From Pseudomonadota bacterium (GTDB taxonomy: Bacteria > Pseudomonadota > Alphaproteobacteria > Rhodobacterales > Rhodobacteraceae), in contig CAUJIU010000054.1 of the NCBI GenBank assembly GCA_963205075.1, positions 1 through 64,000 on the forward strand: 64,000 nucleotides of DNA, given 5' to 3'. Below the pieces are notes generated by a model, which saw only the letters and a program-made list of their open reading frames with translations, did no database searches and was not told where the DNA came from. The translations under genes and the position numbers were made by a program. Shown piece after piece: positions 36,313 through 45,527 of this stretch (its first letter is position 1; each line of letters begins with the position of its first letter).

Positions 36313-36819
36313 ATGAAGTTCCTCATACCTCTCCTGATGGCTCTGGTCGGCGCCGCCGGCGGCGGCGCGGTGGCGCTGTTTCTGACCCCCAAGGTGGAGG
36401 AAACGGCGGCCCCCGGCCCGTGCGGCGAGGTTGCGCCGGACGCGCATGACGAAGTTGCCGCTGACGACGGCCACGGCGGCACCACCAGCGCGACGGGGCA
36501 GGAATATGCCCGGCTCAACAACCAGTTCATCGTGCCCGTCGTGTCGGGCGGCCGGGTTTCGGCGATGATCGTCATGTCGCTCAGCGTCGAGGTCGCCACC
36601 GGCAATCTTGAGGCGGTCTTTGCCGCCGAGCCGAAGCTGCGCGACGTGTTCCTGCAAGCCATGTTCAATCACGCCAACATGGGCGGCTTTGACGGGGCAT
36701 TCACCAGTTCCACGGCGATGCGGTCGCTGCGCCAGGCGCTGCGCGACGCAGCCAGAGCAGTGATGGGCGAGGTCGCCACCGACGTGCTGATCGTCGATAT
36801 CGTCCGGCAGGACGTCTAG
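36313..36819 (+). CDS. FliL-like protein, copy 1
   Basis: 168 residues: one N-terminal membrane helix (residues about 4-24), a His/Asp-rich linker, and a C-terminal domain with LNNQFIVPVVSGGRVSAMIVMSLSVEV. FliL surrounds the stator and stabilises motor output. It is the more divergent of two FliL-like genes (other at 45882-46412) and ends the plus-strand rod/ring run. It converges on the FliJ-like gene with a 4-nt overlap. Confidence 0.7.
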   Translation: MKFLIPLLMALVGAAGGGAVALFLTPKVEETAAPGPCGEVAPDAHDEVAADDGHGGTTSATGQEYARLNNQFIVPVVSGGRVSAMIVMSLSVEVATGNLEAVFAAEPKLRDVFLQAMFNHANMGGFDGAFTSSTAMRSLRQALRDAARAVMGEVATDVLIVDIVRQDV

Positions 36820-37184
36820 CCGCGCGGCTTCGTGGCGCCCGGCAACTGCGTGGCGGCGAGGTTCCTGCCAAAGGCGGTCTTCAGGTGCGCGCGCGCGTCC
36901 TCCTGGGCGGCACGCGCCGAGGCCAGCTCGTTCATCAGCTGACGCCGGCGCCGTTCGACCCAGACCTGCCACTTGATGTCCGCGCCGGCGATCCGCGCCG
37001 GATCCACGGCGTCTTCGCGCAACCGTTGCCCCAGATCCCGGTCCAGCTGCAGGATCTGTTCCCGCAGACGCTCGACCGCTGCGGTCGCCGATGCCATCCG
37101 GATCTGCGCCGCGTCATAGGCCACGCCGGTCAGGTGCACGATGGCCGCGATCCGCGGGTCGGCGGGGTGCCTGCCTGCGCTCAT
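36816..37184 (-). CDS. FliJ-like coiled-coil protein (tentative)
   Basis: 122 residues, highly charged, predicted almost entirely helical: AVERLREQILQLDRDLGQRLRE then WQVWVERRRRQLMNELASARAAQEDARAHLKTAF. Its size, coiled coil and position right after flhB suit FliJ, the stalk that couples FliI to the export gate, but no diagnostic motif was recognised. ATG at 37184 overlaps the flhB stop (ATGA); the frame that continues upstream lies inside flhB. Confidence 0.5.
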   Translation of the reverse strand: MSAGRHPADPRIAAIVHLTGVAYDAAQIRMASATAAVERLREQILQLDRDLGQRLREDAVDPARIAGADIKWQVWVERRRRQLMNELASARAAQEDARAHLKTAFGRNLAATQLPGATKPRG

Positions 37185-38260
37185 CTGCGCCGGGCCTTCT
37201 GCCGGATGCGCTCGGCAAAGCGGATCGCCGCGGCAACGGCGCGGTACTGGTCGGGCCGGATTTCCTCGCCGATCTGGACCGAGGCATGCAGCGCCCGCGC
37301 CGTGGGCGGATCGGAATGCAGCGGAACACCGTGAAGCGCCGCGGCCTCGCGGATGCGGGCGGCGATCTCGTCGACACCCTTGGCGACGCAGACCGGCGCG
37401 CGGCGCGACTTGCGGTTCCATTTCAAGGCAACCGCGAAATGGGTCGGGTTGACGATGACGACATCGGCCTGCGCGACATCGCCGAGCATCTGGTTGAGCG
37501 CCAGGCTGATCGCCTTCTGCCGCCGCTGCTGCTTGAGCGCCGGGTCGCCCTCGCTTTCCTTCATTTCGTCAAGCAGTTCCTTGCGGGTCATCATCTGCTT
37601 GCGTCGATGTTCGGCCTGCTGAAACACGAAATCCAGCAGCCCCAGCGCCAGGGCGATGACCAGCACGATCAGCAGAAGCCCGACGACGAGTCGCAGCAGC
37701 TCCAGCACCAGTTGGCCGGGCTCGAGGTAGACCGACAGGACCAGTTCGGGCAGCTTTTGGTCCAGATAGAGGCCCAGCACCACGGCATAGATCACCAGCT
37801 TGGCAAAACTCTTGGCAAACTCGAACAGGCCGGCGCGGCCGAACTTGTTCTTGAGGCCGGCAACCGGCGACAGGCGGTTGAGCTTGAACTCGATCTTGCT
37901 GGGGGCAAAGACCAGCCCGCGCTGCGCGAGGATCGACAGCAGGGCGAGCGCCGCCGGGCCAATGATCCAGGGCGCCAGTGCCGAGGCCAGGCCGGTCAGC
38001 AGCCAGCCGGTCATTTCCTGCCCCGACCCGGACAGGGCCGATGCCGCCAGCCGGTCCGCCTGCGACAACAGGCCCGACAGCAGATCCCCCATTTCCAGCA
38101 GCGACCCGGCCCCGAGCGCCGTGGCCGCCAGCAGAAAGCCGGCATATCCGGCGGCGGTGGTCAGATCGACCGACCGCGCGATCTCGCCCTTCCTGCGGGC
38201 GTCGTCGAGCCGTTTCTGGGTCGGGTCGTGAGACTTTTCGGCGCCGCTGTCTTCGCTCAT
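37181..38260 (-). CDS. flhB: Flagellar export specificity-switch protein FlhB
   Basis: 359 residues: basic N-terminus (KSHDPTQKRLDDARRKGEIARS), four membrane helices (about residues 35-215), then a cytoplasmic domain with the autocleavage site NPTH in VIVNPTHFAVALKWN. Cleavage there switches export from rod/hook to filament. ATG at 38260 overlaps the fliR stop (ATGA). Confidence 0.95.
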   Translation of the reverse strand: MSEDSGAEKSHDPTQKRLDDARRKGEIARSVDLTTAAGYAGFLLAATALGAGSLLEMGDLLSGLLSQADRLAASALSGSGQEMTGWLLTGLASALAPWIIGPAALALLSILAQRGLVFAPSKIEFKLNRLSPVAGLKNKFGRAGLFEFAKSFAKLVIYAVVLGLYLDQKLPELVLSVYLEPGQLVLELLRLVVGLLLIVLVIALALGLLDFVFQQAEHRRKQMMTRKELLDEMKESEGDPALKQQRRQKAISLALNQMLGDVAQADVVIVNPTHFAVALKWNRKSRRAPVCVAKGVDEIAARIREAAALHGVPLHSDPPTARALHASVQIGEEIRPDQYRAVAAAIRFAERIRQKARRR

Positions 38261-39036
38261 GACATCCACCCGAAGGGGTCGATCAGCGCTTGCGAAAACT
38301 CGCCCATCCACAGCCTCAGCATGAGCGGCAGTGCCAGCATCAGCAGGATCAATCCGCCCGCGGTGATGGCCGGCGCGCCGACGAAGGCCACCATCAGCTG
38401 CGGCATGGCCCGGTTGATGACGCCCAGCGTCACGTTGTAGAGCAGCGAGGCCAGCACAAACGGTGCCGCCAGCTGGAAGGCCAGGGCAAAGCTGCGCGAC
38501 ACCCCCGCCAGGCCAAGATCGGCCACCAGCGATGGCCCGATCAGGGTGCCTGCCGGGATCAGATCGTAGCTTTCGACCACCATCATCGCCAGCCGGACAT
38601 GCAGCCCGCTGATCGCGGCCAGCGACAATCCGGCAAACAGCATCAGGTTGGACATGGCCGGGCTGGGCTCCATCCCGGGCGCGCCGCCAAAGATCTGGCT
38701 CAGCGAGGCGGACTGGGCGGCGATGGTCCCGGCGGTCTGGAGGCCCAGGACCAGGATCCGCAAGAGCACGCCGAAGAACAGCCCCGCCCGTATCTCGGCG
38801 CCTCCGGCTCCTGCCCAGGCCGCCAGACCGGCGAGCGGCGGCAGCCCCGCAGCTACTGCGGGCGCGACAACCAGCGTGAAGGCCAGCGCGATCCCGAGCC
38901 GCAGTCGCGCCGGGATCAGCTGTTCGCCGAACACCGGCAACAGTGCCATCATGGCGCCCACCCGCAGGAAAACCAGGCCGGAGACGGCGAGGAAATCCTG
39001 CGCCAGTTGCACCAGCGCTGTCAGGTCCAGGCTCAC
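38257..39036 (-). CDS. fliR: Flagellar export gate protein FliR
   Basis: 259 residues, about six membrane helices. Gate subunit with FliP/FliQ. Family pieces: FLRVGAMMALLPVFGEQLIPARLRLGIAL, and the C-terminal VLASLLYNVTLGVINRAMPQLMVAF. Overlaps flhA by 4 nt upstream (ATGA) and flhB downstream. Confidence 0.94.
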   Translation of the reverse strand: MSLDLTALVQLAQDFLAVSGLVFLRVGAMMALLPVFGEQLIPARLRLGIALAFTLVVAPAVAAGLPPLAGLAAWAGAGGAEIRAGLFFGVLLRILVLGLQTAGTIAAQSASLSQIFGGAPGMEPSPAMSNLMLFAGLSLAAISGLHVRLAMMVVESYDLIPAGTLIGPSLVADLGLAGVSRSFALAFQLAAPFVLASLLYNVTLGVINRAMPQLMVAFVGAPAITAGGLILLMLALPLMLRLWMGEFSQALIDPFGWMS

Positions 39037-41114
39037 GCCGGCACCAGTCCGACCAGCGCCGGGCGGGCATCCAGCCCGATCTCCTCGAAGGACAGGACCG
39101 GGCTGGTCAGCCCCTTGGCCGCCAGAACCGTGCGCAGGAACCGCCGCCGCCTGACCGAAGTGACAAGCGCGGCGCTGGTGCCGTTTTCCGACGCCTTGGA
39201 CAGCTTTTCCGCGATGCCCGCCGCCAGCCGGTTGAAGGCGTCCGGCGGCAGGGCAACGTCGCCCGCCAGTCGGTCGCTGCCGATCTGGTGGGCGGCAAAT
39301 GTCTCTTCCCAGTCGGGCGCCAGCTGGATCAGCGGAATGGTCCCGTCGGCGCGGCGCAGTTCGGCCACGATCTGGAAGCCCAGCCGCTGGCGGACATGCT
39401 CGACAATCGCCTCGGGGGTCTGGTTGCTGGCGCGGGCCTCGGCGGTGGCCTCGATGATCAGCGGCAGGTTGCGGATCGAGACCCGTTCCTCGAGCAGCAG
39501 GCGCAGGACCGACAAGAGCAGGTCAGGCGGCACCTTGTCGGGCATCAGTTCGTCAAGCAGCTTGCGGTTGGCCTCGCCGCGCGAGCGGTCGCTCAGGTTG
39601 ACCATTTCGTCCAGCAGCCGCCGCAGCGCCTTGTGGGTCAGCAGCCTCGGGAAATTGCGCTTGATGATTTCCAGCAGATGGGTCGCCAGCACCTCGGTCG
39701 GCAGGACGGTCGTCATGCCGGCCAGCGCGGCGTTGTCGCGGTCTTGCGAGCTGATCCAGCGGGCGGGCGCGCCATAGACCGGCTCGCGCACATCCTCGCC
39801 GGGGGGGGCCGGCGCGTCCGGCCCGGGGAGCAGGGCCAGGACCCGGTCCGGCCTGAGACTGTCGCGCACCTGTTCGACGCCATGCACGCGGACGCGATAC
39901 TCGCCCGGACCAAGCTGGGCGTTGTCGGTCAGGCGGATTTCGGGCAGGAGCACGCCGAACGTCGTTGCCACATGGTTGCGCATGTTGGCGATGCGGGCGT
40001 CGATCCCGGTCGAGGGATCGAGCACCATGTCAACCAGATCGGGCGCGAACTCGACATGGATGTCGTCCAGATCGAGCACGTCGCCCATGGAGGCGGCCTG
40101 CGCTGCCGGCGGCGGCTCGCTGGCGCGATCGACGGTCAGCCGGTGCGCCTTGCGGCTGATGAGGGCGGCCGAGGCGGCAAGGATGACCGCCCCGCCGGCG
40201 AAGGGGACGAAGGGCAGGCCCGGCACCAGCCCGAACAGCGCCATGAGCAGGGCCACGGTGCCCAACGCGGCCGGGTGGCGGCCGATCTGGCTCAGGATGG
40301 CGCGGTCCATGGCGCCGCTTGCCCCGCCGCGCGCCAGCAGCAGCGCCGACGCGACCGAGATGATGACGGCCGGGATCTGGCTCACCAGCCCGTCGCCCAC
40401 CGTCAGGATTGCGTAGGTTTCAAAGGCCCGGCCAACCGGCATCCCGTGCAGGACCACGCCGACCACCAGCCCCATGATCATGTTGAGCGCGGTGATCAGC
40501 AGCCCCGCAACCGCGTCGCCCTTGACGAATTTGGACGCGCCGTCGAGCGAGCCAAAGAACGTGGTCTCGGCCTGTTCGGTCTCGCGGCGGCGCTTGGCCT
40601 CGGCATGGTCGATCGCCCCGGCGCTCATGTCGGCGTCGATGGCCAGCTGCTTGCCGGGCATCCCGTCCAGCGCAAAGCGCGCGCCAACCTCGGCCATGCG
40701 CGCGGCGCCCTTGTTGATGACCACGAAGTTGACGATCAGCAGCACCCCGAACACCACCAGCCCGATCAGAACCGAGCCGCCCATGATGAACATGGCAAAG
40801 CCCTCGATGACCTCGCCGGCGGCGCCGGTGCCGGTATGGCCCTGGCCGATGATCAGCTTGGTCGACGAGACGTTCAGCGACAGGCGCAGCATCAAGGACG
40901 AGAGCAGGATGGTCGGGAAGGCCGAGAAATCCAGCGGCCGCTCGATGAACAGGGTGATGGTGAAGATCAGGATGGCCAGCGCGAACGAGGTCGCAAGGCC
41001 GATATCGAGCACGATCGCCGGCATCGGCAGGATCATCATCGCAATCACGGCCAGCAGTGCCAGCGCCAGCAAGACCGTGGGCCTGAACAGCGACTGGAGC
41101 GTCAGACCGGGCAT
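39033..41114 (-). CDS. flhA: Flagellar export gate protein FlhA
   Basis: 693 residues. Eight N-terminal membrane helices (to about residue 320) with the FHIPEP-type loop (GEVIEGFAMFIMGGSVLIGLVVF, ARFALDGMPGKQLAIDADMSAG), then a cytoplasmic domain that docks chaperone-substrate complexes (LGPGEYRVRVHG, EVLATHLLEIIKRNFPRLLT). Starts 1 nt after the SLT gene. Confidence 0.96.
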   Translation of the reverse strand: MPGLTLQSLFRPTVLLALALLAVIAMMILPMPAIVLDIGLATSFALAILIFTITLFIERPLDFSAFPTILLSSLMLRLSLNVSSTKLIIGQGHTGTGAAGEVIEGFAMFIMGGSVLIGLVVFGVLLIVNFVVINKGAARMAEVGARFALDGMPGKQLAIDADMSAGAIDHAEAKRRRETEQAETTFFGSLDGASKFVKGDAVAGLLITALNMIMGLVVGVVLHGMPVGRAFETYAILTVGDGLVSQIPAVIISVASALLLARGGASGAMDRAILSQIGRHPAALGTVALLMALFGLVPGLPFVPFAGGAVILAASAALISRKAHRLTVDRASEPPPAAQAASMGDVLDLDDIHVEFAPDLVDMVLDPSTGIDARIANMRNHVATTFGVLLPEIRLTDNAQLGPGEYRVRVHGVEQVRDSLRPDRVLALLPGPDAPAPPGEDVREPVYGAPARWISSQDRDNAALAGMTTVLPTEVLATHLLEIIKRNFPRLLTHKALRRLLDEMVNLSDRSRGEANRKLLDELMPDKVPPDLLLSVLRLLLEERVSIRNLPLIIEATAEARASNQTPEAIVEHVRQRLGFQIVAELRRADGTIPLIQLAPDWEETFAAHQIGSDRLAGDVALPPDAFNRLAAGIAEKLSKASENGTSAALVTSVRRRRFLRTVLAAKGLTSPVLSFEEIGLDARPALVGLVPA

Positions 41115-41115
41115 C

Positions 41116-41811
41116 TCAGCTTCCCCCGAAAATCGGCACGAGCGAACCGAGCGAGCCGGTTCCGCCCGTGGCCCGCAACAGCGGATAGCTGTTCACGCGA
41201 CCGGGGTCCGGGGATGCGGGCTGGTCCAGCGCCGCCAGCAGCTCGGGCGACCCGGCGCCCGCGCCGCCGATTGCGGCCAGGTGCCGGTCAAAGATCTGGC
41301 GGTAGCCGTCTGCAAGGCCGGGGGTGCGCGAGTGGTAGGCGCCCGCGGCGGCTGACCAGTCGCCGGTCTCGCGGTAGAGACTGCGCAGAAAGCGGGCGGC
41401 GTAGCGCGCGTTGGCCAGCGGCTCGAACATCTCGGTCAGCGAGGCGAAATTCTCGCCATGCCACCGCTCGTTGATCTGGAAGCAGCCGACGTCGAAGCTG
41501 CGGCCGCCCTGCGCCTGGGCCTGCGCGGCGAAGTCGAACGCCTCGGCCCGGGTGGCGAACCAGTGGCCCTGCCCTTCGAGGTTGACCGCCCATGGCCAGG
41601 GTTGCACCGATCCGTCAATCCTGCGGCCGGTCTCGGTCTGGGCGATCGCGACCAGCACCTCGAAGGGCACGCCGGTTTCGCTTGCCGCTGTGCGCGCGGC
41701 TGTCAGGCATTGCTCGCTCGTTGCCGCGGCCCGGCCGGAATGCGGCACCGCGACCAGCAACATCGCAGCAAACAGCGCCAGTCCGGGACCGGCAAGTCGT
41801 GCAGCAGGCAT
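41116..41811 (-). CDS. Periplasmic SLT-domain transglycosylase, candidate flagellar SltF
   Basis: 231 residues with a signal peptide (MPAARLAGPGLALFAAMLLVAVPHS-type hydrophobic stretch, cleavage after GRAA). SLT features: FEVLVAIAQTETGRR with the catalytic Glu, DVGCFQINERWHGENF, NARYAARFLRSLY and GAYHSRTPG. Because it lies in the export/motor run and the rod protein lacks a muramidase domain, it likely opens the wall for the rod, like SltF of Rhodobacter sphaeroides. The C-terminal tail (about 45 residues) is low-complexity and may contact the rod protein. Confidence 0.78.
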   Translation of the reverse strand: MPAARLAGPGLALFAAMLLVAVPHSGRAAATSEQCLTAARTAASETGVPFEVLVAIAQTETGRRIDGSVQPWPWAVNLEGQGHWFATRAEAFDFAAQAQAQGGRSFDVGCFQINERWHGENFASLTEMFEPLANARYAARFLRSLYRETGDWSAAAGAYHSRTPGLADGYRQIFDRHLAAIGGAGAGSPELLAALDQPASPDPGRVNSYPLLRATGGTGSLGSLVPIFGGS

Positions 41812-41905
41812 TCTGCCCCCGTTGTTCCGGCGCTTGCGCCAATGACTTCCCGATCAGCATAGGAATCGAATGTTGACAAACCGTGTGCGCCGCCGTGCGT
41901 CCGGT

Positions 41906-43993
41906 TCAGTTGCTGGCCTGGCTCTCGGGCGCGCCTGAACTCAGCATCTGCGCAATCGACAGGCGCAGGGCTTCCGCCCCGTCCAGCAATTCTCGGCTCG
42001 CCGCGATCGGCGGCGATGCGGCCGAAGGGCCGGGCGGGCCTGGTCCGGCAGCCAATGCCTCGCCATGGATTTCCGGCAAACCGGCGCGTTCGCCCATGGC
42101 CGAGGCGCCCTGCCGGCCGGCCCGGGCGCGCAGATCTTCGGAGCGCGGGTCGTTCATGGCGTGCAGGATCAGCGCCACGTCTTCCGGGTGCCCCCTGGCC
42201 AAGGCGGCGCTGGCGCGCAGATACCGCCGTTCAGCCATGTCGCCGGAGCCGGCGGGACCGCTGAGCAGTTCTGCGGCCCGGTCCGCAAAACCCATGTCCA
42301 GTAGCCGCCCGGCCAGCAGGTTCTGTGCCCCGCCGCCCAGATCTGGCCGAAGGTCGAAGGCGACCGCCATCACGCTTTCATCCGAACCGTCGCTTGCCAG
42401 GCGCCCGGCGATTTCATCGCGTAGCGCCCCAAGCTCGGGCCCGTCCAGCCCGGCAGAGGGTGAGGAGACAAGCCCGAAGGCGCCGGCAAAGTCGCCCGCG
42501 GCGGCCCGGGCGCGGGTCTCTGCAACGGTCAGTCTGGCGATGCCGGGATCGTCGCGATACTCGTATCTCAGGCTTTCGGACAGGCGCAGATCGGCCGGCA
42601 GGACCGCGCCCCCTTCGGAGATGGTCAGGTCAAACAGCCGCGCCAGCCCGTCCGGAGACAGGCGGGGATCGGTTGCCGCGAGGGCCGAGAGGTCTTGCAG
42701 CGCCAGAGCCGTCTCGCCGCGGGTTTGGGCCAGCAGGCTGTCACCCTCCCTGAACACGGTGGCCAGATGATCGGGCCCCGCGGCCAGCAAGGACGAGACC
42801 ATGTCCGCCCGCTGGCTGTCGCCCGTGGCGAGCAGGCGCGCGATCAGCTCCGGCGCGATGCTCTTGGCGGCCGGAACGGGCAATCGCCGATATGCGGCCA
42901 GAATGCGCTCCTTGCCGCCCTCGCCCTCGGGCGCCTCGCCGGCCAGAAACGCCCACAGCGCCCCATCGCCCTCGCAAGCGCCCTGACCGGTCATGATGCC
43001 GCCTGACGCCGGCCGCCCGTCGATCAGCCGCGCCATTGCCAGCAGGGCCTGCTTCTCCTGGGTGCCCGTCCCGTCCAGTCCGAGCGCCTGCGCCGCCTCG
43101 GCGCCGAACCCGTAGCTCAGGTAGGTCCGGGCCAAGAGCAGCACATTGTCCGCCGCCATCCGGTCGAACTCGCCGGTCAGGCCGGTTCGCGCGGCGGCGA
43201 TGTCCAGGTTGAAATCCGTCGCCGGTGGCAACTCGAAATAGCTGGCGGGCAGGCATCCCGTCGCGCCCTGGGACGGCAGCAGCGGCAGGCCCGTCGATCC
43301 GGCAAGCCCGGTGCGCGAGCTGAGACCGGCAAGTGCGCCTGCCGGTGCCGGGCTTGCGAGTTCTTCGGGCCCGGCAGGCGCGCCCTGCGGGTTGGCCTGG
43401 TCTGAGCCGGTCACCGATGCGGGGCCGTGAGCCGGGTCGATCAGGCCCTGCGCGGCTGCGCGCGACAGGGTTTGCAGCAATTCCATCTCCATCGGACCCA
43501 GTTCCGGTGACCCGGTGGCAGCGACGAAGGTGTCGGGCATCCATTGCCGGGCCGAGAGGCCGGGTGCGGCTCCCGCGGTCAGCAGCGGCAGGGTCACCGC
43601 CGCTCCGGTTGCGGCGAGCGGGGCTTCGAACCTTGCTCCTTCGGGCGCTGGTCCGTCGCGGATATCGATGACCAGGCCATCGGATTGCCAGGGAAATGCG
43701 GTCGCGTAGCATTCGCAGCCCAGCACCAGATGCAGGATGCCGCCGCCATCGCTCAGGTCCGAAAGGCGATTTCGGTCGATCCGGGCAAAGACCTGGCTGG
43801 TATCGAACGCCGCCGCAGGGTCGATCTTCAGGTCATAGCCTTGCGCACTCCGCCCCAGCCGCCAGTCGGTGCCGGGCGGCAGGGTCAGCACGATGCGCGC
43901 AAACCCATCATGTTCGCCGCTTCGCACCGCGATGTCCTGGGCCGAGACGGCGCCGCCAAGGGCCAGCCAGAGCGCGAGAGCCAGACGGATCAT
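41906..43993 (-). CDS. Large periplasmic protein with AMIN-like N-terminus, unknown flagellar role
   Basis: 695 residues. Signal peptide (MIRLALALWLALGGAVSAQ), then a beta-rich segment (residues 20-115) with DIAVRSGEHDGFARIVLTLP and LVIDIRDG, similar in pattern to AMIN domains that bind peptidoglycan; then a Pro/Ala linker; then a helical, Ala/Leu-rich C-terminal half that reads like degenerate TPR-type repeats. Starts inside the motA stop (ATGA), so it is co-translated with motA and probably acts on the motor side, by analogy with MotC/MotK/MotF-type accessory proteins. I do not recognise a named family. Confidence 0.6.
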   Translation of the reverse strand: MIRLALALWLALGGAVSAQDIAVRSGEHDGFARIVLTLPPGTDWRLGRSAQGYDLKIDPAAAFDTSQVFARIDRNRLSDLSDGGGILHLVLGCECYATAFPWQSDGLVIDIRDGPAPEGARFEAPLAATGAAVTLPLLTAGAAPGLSARQWMPDTFVAATGSPELGPMEMELLQTLSRAAAQGLIDPAHGPASVTGSDQANPQGAPAGPEELASPAPAGALAGLSSRTGLAGSTGLPLLPSQGATGCLPASYFELPPATDFNLDIAAARTGLTGEFDRMAADNVLLLARTYLSYGFGAEAAQALGLDGTGTQEKQALLAMARLIDGRPASGGIMTGQGACEGDGALWAFLAGEAPEGEGGKERILAAYRRLPVPAAKSIAPELIARLLATGDSQRADMVSSLLAAGPDHLATVFREGDSLLAQTRGETALALQDLSALAATDPRLSPDGLARLFDLTISEGGAVLPADLRLSESLRYEYRDDPGIARLTVAETRARAAAGDFAGAFGLVSSPSAGLDGPELGALRDEIAGRLASDGSDESVMAVAFDLRPDLGGGAQNLLAGRLLDMGFADRAAELLSGPAGSGDMAERRYLRASAALARGHPEDVALILHAMNDPRSEDLRARAGRQGASAMGERAGLPEIHGEALAAGPGPPGPSAASPPIAASRELLDGAEALRLSIAQMLSSGAPESQASN

Positions 43994-44859
43994 GCGGCCT
44001 CCTGCCGCAGCGCGCGCAGGGCCTCCTCCAGTTCGCCAAAGCTCGGGCGGTGAGGGCCCGGCGTGTTCTGCCGGCCGACCTCGATGCAGATCTGCGGCGT
44101 GTGCAGGTGGAGATTGGCCACCAGAACCTGCCGGATCAGGTCGTAGAAATGGCCGTCCTCCTCGGTGACAGCCTTCAGGCGGGTCGCAAAGGGGCCGATC
44201 AGACCGTAGGCCAGAAACACCCCCAGAAAGGTGCCGACCAGCGCACCCCCGATCATCTTGCCCAGCACCTCGGGCGGCTGGTCGATGGAGGCCATGGTCT
44301 TGATGACGCCAAGCACGGCGGCAACGATTCCCAGCGCCGGCAGTCCGTCGGCGACGGTTTGCAGGGCGTGGGTCGAGTGCATGCTGCGGTGCAGTGTCTC
44401 TTCGATCCGCTTTTCGAGAACCTCTTCCACCTGGTGCGGGTCGTCATAGTTCATCGACGCCGAGCGCAGCGTGTCACAGATCAGCGCGACCGCCTCCTTG
44501 TCGCGCTGAATCCTGGGGTATTTCCCGAAGATCGACGAGTCGGCCGGGCCTTCGATATGTTCTTCGAGCGCCACCGGGTTGGCCCGGGCCAGCCGGATCA
44601 GCTCGAACAGCAGGCACAGCAGATCGCGGTAGTCGCCATGTTTCCATCGGGCGCCGCGAAAGACCTTGCCGACATCGCGCAGCGTATGCAGGATCGAGGC
44701 GCCGTCATTCGAGATGACAAAGGCCCCGATCGCGGCGCCACCGATGATGATCATCTCGAACGGCAATGATTTCAGGATGATGCCCATCTTGCCGCCGGCC
44801 AGGATATAGCCGCCGAAGACCATCACGAGGATGATGACGATGCCGATGATGCCGATCAT
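43990..44859 (-). CDS. motA: Flagellar motor stator protein MotA
   Basis: 289 residues. Four membrane helices in pairs, at residues about 1-21, 33-50, 170-190 and 200-220, with the stator motif ALGIVAAVLGVIKTM and GGALVGTFLGVFLAYGLIGP. The cytoplasmic loop carries charged residues (GADSSIFGKYPRIQRDKEAV region). Proton-driven type. It is separated from motB, which lies 11 kb away. Overlaps the downstream AMIN-like gene as ATGA. The 71-nt gap upstream holds TTAA-N7-TTCC. Confidence 0.96.
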   Translation of the reverse strand: MIGIIGIVIILVMVFGGYILAGGKMGIILKSLPFEMIIIGGAAIGAFVISNDGASILHTLRDVGKVFRGARWKHGDYRDLLCLLFELIRLARANPVALEEHIEGPADSSIFGKYPRIQRDKEAVALICDTLRSASMNYDDPHQVEEVLEKRIEETLHRSMHSTHALQTVADGLPALGIVAAVLGVIKTMASIDQPPEVLGKMIGGALVGTFLGVFLAYGLIGPFATRLKAVTEEDGHFYDLIRQVLVANLHLHTPQICIEVGRQNTPGPHRPSFGELEEALRALRQEAA

Positions 44860-44909
44860 TCAAGGTCCATTCTCGGTCAGTGCCCGGGTCTCAGGCTTGC
44901 AGAAGGCGA

Positions 44910-44924
44910 TTAAGGTTTGGTTCC
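44910..44924. promoter_or_regulatory. Weak CtrA-like box upstream of motA
   Basis: TTAA-GGTTTGG-TTCC: one perfect half and a second half with two mismatches, 51 nt before the motA ATG. Weak alone; noted because other flagellar gaps carry similar boxes. Confidence 0.3.
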
Positions 44925-44930
44925 TGCCGG

Positions 44931-45527
44931 CTAGTTCGTCGGTGCGTTTGCGTTGCGGCCGGCCAGAATCACGCTGATCGAATAGGCGGTGGTCGGCTGC
45001 AAACCCGACAGGATCGCCGCGGCCGCCTCCGGGCGCATCCGGCCCAGGAAGCCGGCGGCAAATTGCGGCGCCATTTCCTCGAACAGGGCCGAGGCATCCG
45101 CCGGCTTCATCGCCTCGTAGACGGCGACAAGCTGGCCGATATCGGTCTCGGACGCGGTTTCGGCCACGCTGACCAGGGCCGCGAGATCGGCCTCGGCGGC
45201 GGCCAGTTCGGCGAGTTTGGCGTCAAGTGCGGTCTCGGCCGCCGCCAGTGCCTCGGCCCGCGCCGCGATCTGCGATTCGCGGGCGTCGAGCCGCTGTTCG
45301 CGCTGCCTGAACGCCTCCAGCAGGGCCGCAGACGGCTCCGGCCCGCATTCCGAAGGCGCGGCGATGCCGGCCTCAATGATGCCGGGCGCCGCATCGGGCG
45401 CCGAGACCGAGGCCAGGGCCGCGCCCGCGCCGGTGGCGATGCGCAACAGCGCCGACAGAAACAGAAAGCCCGCCAGGATGGCCAGAACGCCCGGCGGCCG
45501 GCGCAGGGACGGCGGCAGGCGGATCAC
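44931..45527 (-). CDS. motE: MotE-like protein
   Basis: 198 residues. N-terminal membrane helix (PPGVLAILAGFLFLSALLRIATG), long Ala/Glu coiled coil (residues about 70-120), then an MgtE-N-like C-terminal domain YEAMKPADASALFEEMAPQFAAGFLGRMRPEAAAAIL. In Sinorhizobium, MotE is a periplasmic chaperone for MotC. Its position just upstream of motA suits a motor-assembly role. It overlaps the upstream membrane protein by 4 nt (ATGA). Confidence 0.8.
   Translation of the reverse strand: MIRLPPSLRRPPGVLAILAGFLFLSALLRIATGAGAALASVSAPDAAPGIIEAGIAAPSECGPEPSAALLEAFRQREQRLDARESQIAARAEALAAAETALDAKLAELAAAEADLAALVSVAETASETDIGQLVAVYEAMKPADASALFEEMAPQFAAGFLGRMRPEAAAAILSGLQPTTAYSISVILAGRNANAPTN

Noticed and set aside
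38943-41474. Plus-strand open frame of 843 codons opposite fliR, flhA and the SLT gene
   Set aside because: It mirrors FlhA, which is a full-length match to its family; the antisense product is low-complexity Gln/Arg/Gly/Asp with no domain.
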